Shown here piece by piece: positions 29,724-37,028 of a stretch of 64,000 nucleotides of DNA (position 1 is its first letter; the number at the start of each line of letters is the position of its first letter). The notes below the pieces were generated by a model, which was not told where the DNA came from, did no database searches, and was given only the letters and a program-made list of their open reading frames with translations. Source of the stretch: a virus; IMG/VR virus record IMGVR_UViG_3300049215_000771, positions 1-64,000 of that record; one strand, given 5' to 3'. Made by a program: the position numbers and the translations under genes.

Positions 29724-30159
29724 GAAACCCAAGCGGCCCAAGCAGGAAAAGCGCTGGCTCTCGCTATCGAAGCTGGAGGGTGTGCGTTGGATATGGGCTG
29801 ACAATTGGTGGGATTGGGTGTTGTCGGGGGTTGTCGAATATCAAGGCAAGCGGTACTATGCTGTTTGTGTTGATGAAAACTACGACAAGCGGTACAAGTG
29901 GTTCCGGCGCTATCTGATGGTAGATTTGCCGGAAGATGTGTGGAAAGACGAACTGGAGAGGCACGCTTTCTTTGTTGAGAAGGTTGGCAGTCACTTCGAG
30001 TTTGACGTAGAGCGTCAATGTCGGAAAGGCCCGGAGAAGTACCTGAAAGATTCTCGGACCTGGCATGAGTTCTACGAAAGGTATCCCAGCCCGACGCAGG
30101 GCGGGGAAGTGCGGGACTACAAGCAATACCCGCACATTGGCTGGTTTGAGAACGACTAA
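29701..30159 (+). CDS. unknown basic aromatic protein
   Basis: 152 residues. Very basic start (RRKKQPEKPKRPKQEKR), then a Trp/Tyr-rich domain (WADNWWDWVLSGVVEYQG). Nucleic acid contact is plausible. It ends where the AlaRS-like frame begins. Confidence 0.55.
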   Translation: MRRKKQPEKPKRPKQEKRWLSLSKLEGVRWIWADNWWDWVLSGVVEYQGKRYYAVCVDENYDKRYKWFRRYLMVDLPEDVWKDELERHAFFVEKVGSHFEFDVERQCRKGPEKYLKDSRTWHEFYERYPSPTQGGEVRDYKQYPHIGWFEND

Positions 30160-30196
30160 CCTGGAGGATAGGTATGCGCCGCCTAGCTACGAGTTC

Positions 30197-31063
30197 GTGT
30201 CGTCTCGTTTCGAGAAGTTCGGGTTCCCGCTCGTAATTGACGAAACGATCATTCCCGACGACGACACGACGTTGTTTGTTTGCAGTGGGATGCAAAGGCT
30301 CAGGAACAAGTTTCTGACGCCGGATGGAAGCAAGCACGGCTCTCTACAGTCGTGCATTAGGACCAACGATCTGGAGTTGGTCGGCGATGGATCGCACCTT
30401 ACATATTTTCAAATGCTTGGTAATTTCTCATTTGGTGGGGATTACGAGCAGTCAGTTGAGCTATGGCACAATCTGCTCACTGATCTTCAGATCAAAATCG
30501 AACCAGTTCACTGTCATCCTGACAATCCTGGGCACCACCAGTTGTGGCGCAAGCGGGGATATGATACAGTTGACGATGTGTCGTGCGTCTGGAGTGACGG
30601 CCAGATTGGGGGCTACTGCTGCGAGGTTTATAGCCGGGGGTTGGAGATTGGCAATCTTGTCAATACCCTTGGGCATTCGACGGACGTGGGGTTTGGCTGG
30701 GAAAGGTTGTTCCTCATTGTCGAGGGCAAGGAGAGGGTCGATCAAACCTCCTTGTTCCTCAATCATCACCCAATTGTGGCGGATCACGCCCGGACGCTGG
30801 AAATCCTGTGGAAAAACAACGTAGTTCCTGGTACAAAGCATAGGAACTATGTTTGCCGCAGGCTCCTGCGGAGGATGCTGCGATACCTGAACGGCACAGA
30901 GAAATTCGTCTTTGACGAATGGCTCTCCCAGGAAAGAACGCAGCTAGAGCGTCGTGTCCGAGAGGCGAGAAAAATATGGCACAGGTACAAGCACCAGCCA
31001 TCCGAGTGGTGGTGGACGACCTGTGGTATATTGCCTGAAGAAGTTCCACTACTAGGGAGATGA
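30197..31063 (+). CDS. alanyl-tRNA synthetase-like catalytic domain, truncated
   Basis: About 288 residues against 875 in bacteria. TLFVCSGMQRLRNKF and YFQMLGNFSFGGDY match motifs 1 and 2 of AlaRS, GFGWERL matches the class II motif 3, and NYVCRRLLRRML matches the start of the tRNA-binding helices. The editing and C-Ala domains are absent, so mischarged tRNA could not be corrected in cis. The start is unclear: GTG at 30197 fits homology but lacks a ribosome site, while GGAGG plus ATG at 30174 opens a different frame of 20 codons. TTG at 30146 is also in frame. Confidence 0.7.
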   Translation: MSSRFEKFGFPLVIDETIIPDDDTTLFVCSGMQRLRNKFLTPDGSKHGSLQSCIRTNDLELVGDGSHLTYFQMLGNFSFGGDYEQSVELWHNLLTDLQIKIEPVHCHPDNPGHHQLWRKRGYDTVDDVSCVWSDGQIGGYCCEVYSRGLEIGNLVNTLGHSTDVGFGWERLFLIVEGKERVDQTSLFLNHHPIVADHARTLEILWKNNVVPGTKHRNYVCRRLLRRMLRYLNGTEKFVFDEWLSQERTQLERRVREARKIWHRYKHQPSEWWWTTCGILPEEVPLLGR

Positions 31064-31350
31064 TGATGGATGAACGCACCCCAAAAAAGGAGATGACCAC
31101 TACGGAGGCGGCGAAGGCGAAAGCCCTCGATCAGTTCATTCGGCGTAAGCGTTACGCCGCACAGATTGAGAAGATCGACAACGCCGGCCTTCACGCCGGT
31201 CAGCCGATGTACTTCTACTGTGATACTTGTGGCATTCCCACGGAGGTCTTGCCGGAAGACTACCTGTTCTGCCCCTACAAGATGTGTTCTCAGTGCAAGG
31301 GGATGGAAGAAGAAGGCTGGCTGGAGGAAGCCATCAAGTTGAAGGAATAG
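31060..31350 (+). CDS. zinc-ribbon protein
   Basis: 96 residues; three ATGs in a row overlap the AlaRS-like stop. Basic helix, then YCDTCGIP and FCPYKMCSQC, a C4 zinc site. Acidic end. Not recognised. Confidence 0.55.
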   Translation: MMMDERTPKKEMTTTEAAKAKALDQFIRRKRYAAQIEKIDNAGLHAGQPMYFYCDTCGIPTEVLPEDYLFCPYKMCSQCKGMEEEGWLEEAIKLKE

Positions 31351-31358
31351 GGAGCAGT

Positions 31359-31398
31359 TACCCCGGATGCTGTTTTACAAACAAGGGCATCCGGGGTA
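31359..31398 (+). promoter_or_regulatory. 12-bp inverted repeat overlapping a promoter
   Basis: TACCCCGGATGC at 31359-31370 and its exact complement at 31387-31398 flank the -35 box of the promoter at 31374. Could act as operator, or as terminator of the upstream unit in RNA form (no T-run follows). Confidence 0.55.
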
Positions 31399-31402
31399 CT
31401 AT
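31374..31402 (+). promoter_or_regulatory. sigma70-like promoter inside an inverted repeat
   Basis: TTTACA, 17 bp ending in GGGG, TACTAT. Serves the L7/L12-like gene. Confidence 0.65.
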
Positions 31403-31433
31403 CCCCTAGCTGGAGGATTCAAGTGAGGTTGAG

Positions 31434-31862
31434 ATGAACAAGATTGAAAGAAAAGACGCCCATGCTTTTTTTGACAGCCTGATTGCTGGGGAGTCGCCTG
31501 AAGAAAAAATCGCCATCCTTCGAGACATCTTGGTGGATGAGTTTTGTTTCAATGGGATGCCAGAAGAAGTTTCTGAATTGGAAGCTGCTGTCTATGCCGT
31601 CATGAGCAGTCCGCAGGGGGCTTCGCAGAAGATTCAACAGATCAAGTTGGTTCGGGAAAAAACCGGCCTGGGCTTGAAGGAAGCGAAGGAATTCGTCGAA
31701 TCTTTGACGCCAGGGCATCCTTACTACGGCCAGAAGCAGTACCGTCAAATTGATCGGTTGTTGCCGACCCCGCAGGATTACACGGATACGGCGCTGGTGA
31801 ACCGGCTCAACAAGATCGCCAGGGCGTACAACAGGCCGGGAATCTGCTTTACAAACGCCTGA
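31434..31862 (+). CDS. protein with ribosomal L7/L12 C-terminal-like domain
   Basis: 142 residues. KIQQIKLVREKTGLGLKEAKEFVES at about 63-87 is the helix-turn-helix core of the bL12 C-terminal domain, which recruits translation factors to the ribosome. The bL12 dimerisation domain and hinge are missing; instead there is a helical N-terminal half and a 45-residue tail. It could bind EF-G, EF-Tu or release factors away from the ribosome. Bacterial proteins with such lone domains exist; their role is open. Confidence 0.65.
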   Translation: MNKIERKDAHAFFDSLIAGESPEEKIAILRDILVDEFCFNGMPEEVSELEAAVYAVMSSPQGASQKIQQIKLVREKTGLGLKEAKEFVESLTPGHPYYGQKQYRQIDRLLPTPQDYTDTALVNRLNKIARAYNRPGICFTNA

Positions 31863-31876
31863 TGTCGTAGTAGAAT
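31848..31876 (+). promoter_or_regulatory. sigma70-like promoter
   Basis: TTTACA, 17 bp ending in CGTAG, TAGAAT, overlapping the end of the previous gene; leads into tRNA-Gly and the Ro60 gene. Confidence 0.7.
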
Positions 31877-31903
31877 GCTTGTTGCCCTTTCTTCCGAAGG
31901 CAA

Positions 31904-31974
31904 GCGGGTATGATGTAGCGGCAGCCTGTCACGTTCCCAACGTGAATGTGGGGGTTCGACTCCCCCTACCCGCT
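31904..31974 (+). tRNA. tRNA-Gly (CCC)
   Basis: Acceptor GCGGGTA/TACCCGC, anticodon stem TCACG/CGTGA, loop TTCCCAA. Confidence 0.92.
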
Positions 31975-32077
31975 CTCAAGTAAGTTGTTGGGATGTTCCC
32001 ACGTTCGCCCAAACCGTCGTTGTAGGCGGCAAGGTCGTGGTGGTTGCAGGACTCCCAAATGAAAGGTAGGTGATACG

Positions 32078-33943
32078 ATGGCAAACAAGAATCTGTTCAG
32101 CAAGCCGGGCGCACAGGGCCAGCATGTCGGTAGCGTTCCGAACGCCGACACCAAGAACGAGGCTGGCGGCAAGGCTTATTCCATGTCGAACGAGGCTGCC
32201 CTGGCGCAGTTCGTGGCGACTTCGTGCCTCAACGGTACGTTCCACACGTCGGCCAAGGATCAGCTTGATACCGTCAAGAAGCTGCTCGCCGGCTGCACCC
32301 CGGAGTTCATCGGCAAGGTTGCCATCTACGGTCGCCAGAGCGCCTTCATGAAGGATTTGCCGGCATTGTGCATCAGCCATCTGGCTGCCGACAACGGTGG
32401 CGGCAAGAACGCTGGTGATCCGTCCCGTCGTTCCGCCCCGTCGTGGACGGGTGGTCCGACCACGCCTGAGCAGGAGGCGAAGCAGGAAGTTCTCAACAAG
32501 GTTTTCCCGCACGTCATTGATTCTGGCACGATGGTCCGTAACTTCGTGCAGATGATCCGTTCCGGCGTGCTGGGCCGCAAGTCGCTGGGCTACAGCCTCC
32601 GTCACCTGGTTCGCCAGTGGTTCGAGAACCGCAGCCCGGCTACGATCTTCCACAACAGCATCGGCAACAACCCGACGCTGGGCGAAGTGATCCGTATCGC
32701 CCGTCCGAAGCCGAACACCCCGGAGAAGGCGGCTTTGTTCGCCTACCTGACGGGGGCGAAGGTCGTTGATGACGCCGAGGGGAAGGTACTCCGTACCTAC
32801 TTCAAGGACGACAGCGACGGCCAGGTGAAGGTTGCCTACGAACACCCGTTCGCCAACCTGCCGCAGATCGTGCAGCAGTTCGAGGCGTGGAAGGCGGACC
32901 AGACGCTTCCTCAGCCGAAGCTGAACTTCCGTTTCCTGGACGGCATCAAGAAGCTGTCTACTGCCGAGTGGACGGAAATCGCTCGGAACGCCAACTGGTT
33001 GACCACGTTGAAGTCCATGAACACCTACAAGGAGCATGGCGTATTCGATCAGCCTGGTATGGTGGAACTGATCTCGGCTCGGCTGGCTGACGCCAACGAA
33101 GTCGCCAAGGTCCGGGTTTTCCCGTACCAGATTCTCATCGCCTACCTTGCCTCCGAGGGCAAGGCTCCGCAGAAGGTCCGTGATGCTTTGCACGACGCAC
33201 TGGAAGCTGCTACTCGCAACGTGCCGGTGTTGACGGGCAAGGTCTACATCTGTGTGGACGTGTCGGGTTCGATGACGACGGGTCGGGTTACGGGCGACCG
33301 TGGCTCGGCGACGACGGCGGCTCGTTGTATCGACGTGGCGGCGCTGTACGCAGCCTCGCTGCTTCGTGTCAACAAGAGCGCCGAAGTCATTCCGTTCGAG
33401 GTAGGTGTCGTCCTGCCGAGCAAGCTGACGTTGGAACCACGGGACACCGTGATGACCAACGCCCGCAAGCTGGCGTCCATCGGCGGCGGTGGTACGAACT
33501 GTTCGGCTCCGCTGAACATGCTCAACCAGCGCAACGCCAAGGGCGATGTCGTTGTCTTCGTCAGCGACTACGAGTCGTGGGCCGATGGTCCGAACGCTCA
33601 CAACGGCAAGGCTACGGCCATGCTGGAGCAGTGGGCCATCTTCAAGAAGCGCAACCCGGACGCCAAGCTGGTTTGCATCGACTTGACGCCTCGTGCCAAC
33701 CACCAGGTTGTCGAGCGCCCGGACATCCTCCAGGTTGGCGGTTTCTCCGACAACGTGTTCAACGTCGTGGCTCGGTTCGCCGAGAGCGGCTGGGACAAGA
33801 ACTTCTGGCTCCAGGAGATCAACAAGATCGACCTGGACGCCTTGGGCGACCTGTGTGGCTCGAAGGCGAAGAAGCAAGATGCAGTGCAGGTTGAAGTCAC
33901 CGAGGCTGTCGGCGGTGATGAAGAGTCCGAAGAACAGCAGTAA
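32078..33943 (+). CDS. rsr: TROVE domain (Ro60) RNA-binding protein
   Basis: 621 residues. The N-terminal 370 residues are the helical TROVE ring (NEAALAQFVATSCLNGTFHTS, LGYSLRHLVRQWFENRSP, LEAATRNVPVLTG). Residues 385-600 form a von Willebrand A domain with an intact metal site: VDVSGSMT, and a later Thr and Asp. Ro proteins hold misfolded RNA ends in the ring and Y RNAs on its surface, for RNA quality control and decay. In bacteria the gene often sits near RNA repair genes or tRNA-like Y RNAs. Here it follows a tRNA and a promoter, in a genome region full of structured RNA. Confidence 0.9.
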   Translation: MANKNLFSKPGAQGQHVGSVPNADTKNEAGGKAYSMSNEAALAQFVATSCLNGTFHTSAKDQLDTVKKLLAGCTPEFIGKVAIYGRQSAFMKDLPALCISHLAADNGGGKNAGDPSRRSAPSWTGGPTTPEQEAKQEVLNKVFPHVIDSGTMVRNFVQMIRSGVLGRKSLGYSLRHLVRQWFENRSPATIFHNSIGNNPTLGEVIRIARPKPNTPEKAALFAYLTGAKVVDDAEGKVLRTYFKDDSDGQVKVAYEHPFANLPQIVQQFEAWKADQTLPQPKLNFRFLDGIKKLSTAEWTEIARNANWLTTLKSMNTYKEHGVFDQPGMVELISARLADANEVAKVRVFPYQILIAYLASEGKAPQKVRDALHDALEAATRNVPVLTGKVYICVDVSGSMTTGRVTGDRGSATTAARCIDVAALYAASLLRVNKSAEVIPFEVGVVLPSKLTLEPRDTVMTNARKLASIGGGGTNCSAPLNMLNQRNAKGDVVVFVSDYESWADGPNAHNGKATAMLEQWAIFKKRNPDAKLVCIDLTPRANHQVVERPDILQVGGFSDNVFNVVARFAESGWDKNFWLQEINKIDLDALGDLCGSKAKKQDAVQVEVTEAVGGDEESEEQQ

Positions 33944-33949
33944 CCCTTC

Positions 33950-33993
33950 GGGGGTTGGGCGTCTGTTAGCAAGGGCGTCCCAACCCCCTTTTT
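33950..33993 (+). terminator. rho-independent terminator after Ro60
   Basis: GGGGGTTGGG pairs with CCCAACCCCC, followed by TTTTTT. Confidence 0.85.
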
Positions 33994-34005
33994 TGCGAGG
34001 GCGGC

Positions 34006-34215
34006 ATGGATTTCACGCTTACCATTGGCGACAAATTGTCCACTTTCACGCCCAACACTGACGCTGCACGGGCCTACTTGCAGAAGCACGGCCTCCCGAA
34101 TCCCTGGGAAGTTTCGACACACGAATTCAGCTTGCCCATGCACATGACCCACATCGAGGTCGAGGCCAAGCTGACCCTGGAGACGAAAGATGAGCGGGGA
34201 AAATCCTCAACTTGA
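34006..34215 (+). CDS. unknown 69-residue protein
   Basis: ATG preceded by GAGGGCGG. Strand-rich (DFTLTIGDKLSTF), one helix. The segment HIEVEAKLTLETKDERG resembles phage small virion or chaperone folds only vaguely. Overlaps the next gene. Confidence 0.5.
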   Translation: MDFTLTIGDKLSTFTPNTDAARAYLQKHGLPNPWEVSTHEFSLPMHMTHIEVEAKLTLETKDERGKSST

Positions 34216-34408
34216 CATCGTTGCCGAGTCCCTTGCGCAACATCCGAACGTCAAGCAGATTCTTGGCTGCATGAACAAAGAAACAGATGGCCTGCACGTC
34301 GTCATTGACGGCGAGCAGTACATCGTCACCATCCGGCCTCGCCATGATGGTGAAAGTTTCACCTTGTACGAGATGCAGGAACTTGGTCCGAAGGGACATG
34401 CCCAATGA
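34190..34408 (+). CDS. unknown 72-residue protein
   Basis: Overlaps its neighbours on both sides. Helix then strands (GLHVVIDGEQYIVTIRPRHD). Not recognised. Confidence 0.5.
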   Translation: MSGENPQLDIVAESLAQHPNVKQILGCMNKETDGLHVVIDGEQYIVTIRPRHDGESFTLYEMQELGPKGHAQ

Positions 34409-34773
34409 GGCATATGATGCACGCTAAGTTGGTGTACGAACACGCCGGTCGTCCCACTTGGACGATCTGTGATGTTATCTTGTACGAGCCGAACGACGAG
34501 ACGGCGAAGGTTATTGCCGTGTTCACGCAGCTTGATGCCCACCGGGGCGTGAGCATCACCAACTCCGTCGAGAGCGCCTGTGCCGCTTTCTGTGAAGATC
34601 GCAACGTATACCCTGACCAGTGTGTTTTCATCGAGCGGTATGAACATTCGCCCGAAGACCTGGACATGATTTTTCTCGATGAGTATGGCCAGAATCCTCG
34701 CTGGAAACGTCTTGCAAAGGAGCAATCGGCGGGTATACTAGCTGTTTTGCCCAAACCTAGCCTCGTGGTGTAA
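34405..34773 (+). CDS. unknown 122-residue protein
   Basis: ATGA overlap. Alternating strands and a helix with two Cys, aromatic-acidic second half. Its stop lies in the D arm of the interrupted tRNA. Not recognised. Confidence 0.55.
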   Translation: MRHMMHAKLVYEHAGRPTWTICDVILYEPNDETAKVIAVFTQLDAHRGVSITNSVESACAAFCEDRNVYPDQCVFIERYEHSPEDLDMIFLDEYGQNPRWKRLAKEQSAGILAVLPKPSLVV

Positions 34774-34888
34774 CGGTAGCACAACGGTCCTCTGAAAAGG
34801 GATAGTCTCGACACTATTTGTCCTTCGGGAATGCCGTTGGGATTACATTCATAATCCGTGTGTCCTGGTTCGAGTCCAGGCGAGGCGA
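34759..34888 (+). tRNA. tRNA with CAT anticodon, interrupted by about 49 nt
   Basis: Acceptor of six pairs with A-G at the first position, T stem CCTGG/CCAGG. Removing 34800-34848 gives loop CTCATAA on stem ACGGT/TCCGT (one T-T mismatch); removing 34798-34846 gives a full stem ACGGA/TCCGT with loop TTCATAA. Either way the anticodon is CAT. The unpaired first acceptor position is also a feature of initiator tRNA. Confidence 0.72.
34800..34848 (+). other. intron-like RNA element, copy 7
   Basis: Core from 34804: AGTCT, CGAC, ACT, ATTTG, TCC-TTCG-GGA, ATGCC, GTTG, GGATTACAT. CGAC pairs with GTTG. End points are uncertain by two bases. Confidence 0.72.
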
Positions 34889-34890
34889 CT

Positions 34891-35244
34891 ATGGAAGATA
34901 TAAGGAGTCATCCTGCTTTGCAGGCGGCATTTGCAAGGGGTAGGGCAATGAAAGAACAACAGCCCGACGAGCCAATTGGAAATCTCCAACCCCTGGGTCT
35001 TGAGAACCCCCACCTGCCGATCTGGTCCTCGATGTTGGACAATCGCTTCCTGTGCGAAGTCCAACGCATCGACGCCGATTATGGCACTTTCGTCATTTTC
35101 GACGTTCACGATGGCAACAAGCCTGTTTTCAACCGGAAGGTTCCGCTCATGTACGGAGCGCCTTTCGGCCCGGACGTTGACGATGTTGCCCGGTGGGAAG
35201 AAATGGGCATCCAGTTTGTGGATACAGGAAAGGTTGAACCATGA
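34891..35244 (+). CDS. unknown 117-residue protein
   Basis: Starts three bases after the tRNA. Helical start, then strands (GTFVIFDVHDGNKPVFNRKV). ATGA overlap with the next gene. Not recognised. Confidence 0.55.
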   Translation: MEDIRSHPALQAAFARGRAMKEQQPDEPIGNLQPLGLENPHLPIWSSMLDNRFLCEVQRIDADYGTFVIFDVHDGNKPVFNRKVPLMYGAPFGPDVDDVARWEEMGIQFVDTGKVEP

Positions 35245-35831
35245 CCAGACCAGCCGACGACCGTTACTCTGTTGAGGAAACCAAACTCACCCCTGAAGAA
35301 GTTGCGCAACTCGAAGCCGAGGCCAAGCAGCCCCACCCTGGCCCTTCTGAAGAAGAGCGCATGGCCTGTTTCAAGGACGAGAACCCCTATCTCCACATCT
35401 ATGCCCAAGAACAGTGGCATGGCGAAGCATTCATGGTCGCCAACATGCAGGCGTTGCTTTTGCTTCGCAAAGCCATCGACGATGCTCTCCTGAATGGACA
35501 TGGCTACGTTCCGGCTTTCGTTGGTGATGGCGAAGGTTACAACACGCTTATCGCCAAGATGGACGATCCCAGGGAATTCGACAACCTGGCTGTTCCCTAC
35601 AACGACGAGATCGCCCAGGAAACAAGGGAACTGGCTGTCTGGCCGTGGAAACTTCCCAGGATCAGGCAAGCCGGCGACGACGCAATGGCCTGGATTGAGA
35701 AGAAATACACCAAGGAAGAAGCTGAAGAAATCATCGCCAGCCTCAAGGAAGATCGTGAAAGGGAACAAACAGCACGACAGGGAGGCGACAGCATTCTCGC
35801 CCAGCAGAAGAAAGATCGAGGCGAAGCATGA
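35241..35831 (+). CDS. unknown charged protein, 196 residues
   Basis: Acidic helical start, a central domain (LLLLRKAIDDALLNGHGYVP, FVGDGEGYNTLIAKM) and a long charged C-terminal helix. Not recognised. Middle gene of three joined by ATGA overlaps. Confidence 0.55.
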   Translation: MTRPADDRYSVEETKLTPEEVAQLEAEAKQPHPGPSEEERMACFKDENPYLHIYAQEQWHGEAFMVANMQALLLLRKAIDDALLNGHGYVPAFVGDGEGYNTLIAKMDDPREFDNLAVPYNDEIAQETRELAVWPWKLPRIRQAGDDAMAWIEKKYTKEEAEEIIASLKEDREREQTARQGGDSILAQQKKDRGEA

Positions 35832-36190
35832 TCGAGCCTGAACGAATCTTGTACTACTTCGAGCATGTCGCTTTGCTTTTTTGCGAAGCGGAAGTTATGG
35901 GCGAAGCGCAGGAAGATGGTTCCCGTCCGATTCACTACGAGTGGTCGGATGAGTTCAAGAAGAGTATGGAGAAATTCCTCTCTTGCTTCTACATATTCTG
36001 TCATGTCGGGACTGCGAGTATGCACAAGTGCCAGCACCCCGATTGGGAGGAAATGTTCCTGAAGTGGGAGAAGGAAATGATTGACAGTGGGCATATGAAG
36101 CCCTATGATGTCAGGAAGCAGGAAGGCCCGCTGTCCAGTGATGCACTGGACAAAGCGATGGGCAAATTCCTTATCCAAAATCAGAAATGA
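35828..36190 (+). CDS. unknown 120-residue helical protein
   Basis: ATGA overlap. Helical, Cys/His-containing middle (CFYIFCHVGTASMHKCQH). Not recognised. Followed by tRNA after four bases. Confidence 0.55.
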   Translation: MIEPERILYYFEHVALLFCEAEVMGEAQEDGSRPIHYEWSDEFKKSMEKFLSCFYIFCHVGTASMHKCQHPDWEEMFLKWEKEMIDSGHMKPYDVRKQEGPLSSDALDKAMGKFLIQNQK

Positions 36191-36194
36191 AGAT

Positions 36195-36268
36195 GGCGGC
36201 GTAGCTGAGTTGGCTCAAGCGCCTTGCTCATAACGAGGAGTACGTCAGTTCGATCCTGACCGCCGCTA
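36195..36268 (+). tRNA. tRNA with CAT anticodon (Met or Ile2)
   Basis: Acceptor GGCGGCG/CGCCGCT, anticodon stem CCTTG/CGAGG, loop CTCATAA, T stem GTCAG/CTGAC. Confidence 0.9.
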
Positions 36269-36270
36269 CT

Positions 36271-36302
36271 AAACGCCACTCGATTTCGAGTGGCGTTTTT
36301 GC
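36271..36302 (+). terminator. rho-independent terminator
   Basis: AACGCCACTCG-ATTT-CGAGTGGCGTT followed by TTT: 11 perfect pairs with a T-run. Confidence 0.9.
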
Positions 36303-36314
36303 TAGGATAGGGCC

Positions 36315-36992
36315 ATGAAAAACCGACCCTGGCTCGCATACCCAAAGAAGGAAGGCGAAAACATAAAGTTTCGCATTCTTCCCCCATTCCGGCCACTGAG
36401 CCTACAGTGGCATACGTTCGCTCGTGCTATTGATACAGCCTATCACACCTTCCAATGTCCCAGGCGGCTCGTTGCTGCTCGTTGGGAGGGGTATTGTCCG
36501 GCCTGTGAATACGTCAAAGAACTCTATGGTGCCGGCCTCGCAACTGGAGATATTGAAGAGGCCAAGCGACTGAGGGCGTGGGAGCGACATTACTACAACG
36601 TCTTCGACCGAGCGGATAATTTTCCCAAGGGGTTCGCAGCCTTCAAAGCTACACACCAACATCTTCTGACTTATATTCTTGGCGATCCTGACCAGGGCAT
36701 TGCAGCCTGTGGCGATATTACCGACATGACTACAGGTCGAGATGTCATTGTTCACTGTGATAAGATCATGGCGGGGAAGTACCCCAACTACCAGGTGATC
36801 TTACTTCAACCCGGCCCGTTCAATGAAGAAGCAGAAATTTGCAACTTTTTCAGTGAGTGGCCGGATGATTTTGAAGATGTGCCTCAAGACCACACCACTC
36901 AAATTGAATACGTTATCGAGCATTTCTATCGTCATTCGCCCAGGAAGCGACGTATGTGGCGTTCGATAGATGAACCCTGGTCTTCGCAATAA
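36315..36992 (+). CDS. gp32-like single-strand DNA-binding protein with RSIDEPW tag
   Basis: 225 residues. GENIKFRILPP (first strand), then CPACEYVKEL and a His/Cys-bearing middle, RHYYNVFDRADNFPKGFAAFK and a strand-rich core follow the layout of T4 gp32: an OB fold with a zinc-stabilised loop. It would coat single-stranded DNA in replication. Where gp32 has an acidic protein-docking tail, this protein ends KRRMWRSIDEPWSSQ, the shared tag. Partial copies lie at 13789 and 18099. Confidence 0.65.
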   Translation: MKNRPWLAYPKKEGENIKFRILPPFRPLSLQWHTFARAIDTAYHTFQCPRRLVAARWEGYCPACEYVKELYGAGLATGDIEEAKRLRAWERHYYNVFDRADNFPKGFAAFKATHQHLLTYILGDPDQGIAACGDITDMTTGRDVIVHCDKIMAGKYPNYQVILLQPGPFNEEAEICNFFSEWPDDFEDVPQDHTTQIEYVIEHFYRHSPRKRRMWRSIDEPWSSQ

Positions 36993-36993
36993 C

Positions 36994-37022
36994 TTTACAA
37001 TTCCACTGATTCGGGGTACTAT
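36994..37022 (+). promoter_or_regulatory. sigma70-like promoter of ileS
   Basis: TTTACA, 17 bp, TACTAT, seven bases before the ATG, so the message would have almost no leader. Confidence 0.7.
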
Positions 37023-37028
37023 CCACTC

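Noticed and set aside
31976-33877. Open frame of 633 codons on the - strand
   Set aside because: Exact antisense of the Ro60 gene; its high Val/Arg content is the mirror of the + strand codon pattern, and no family or start signal is seen.
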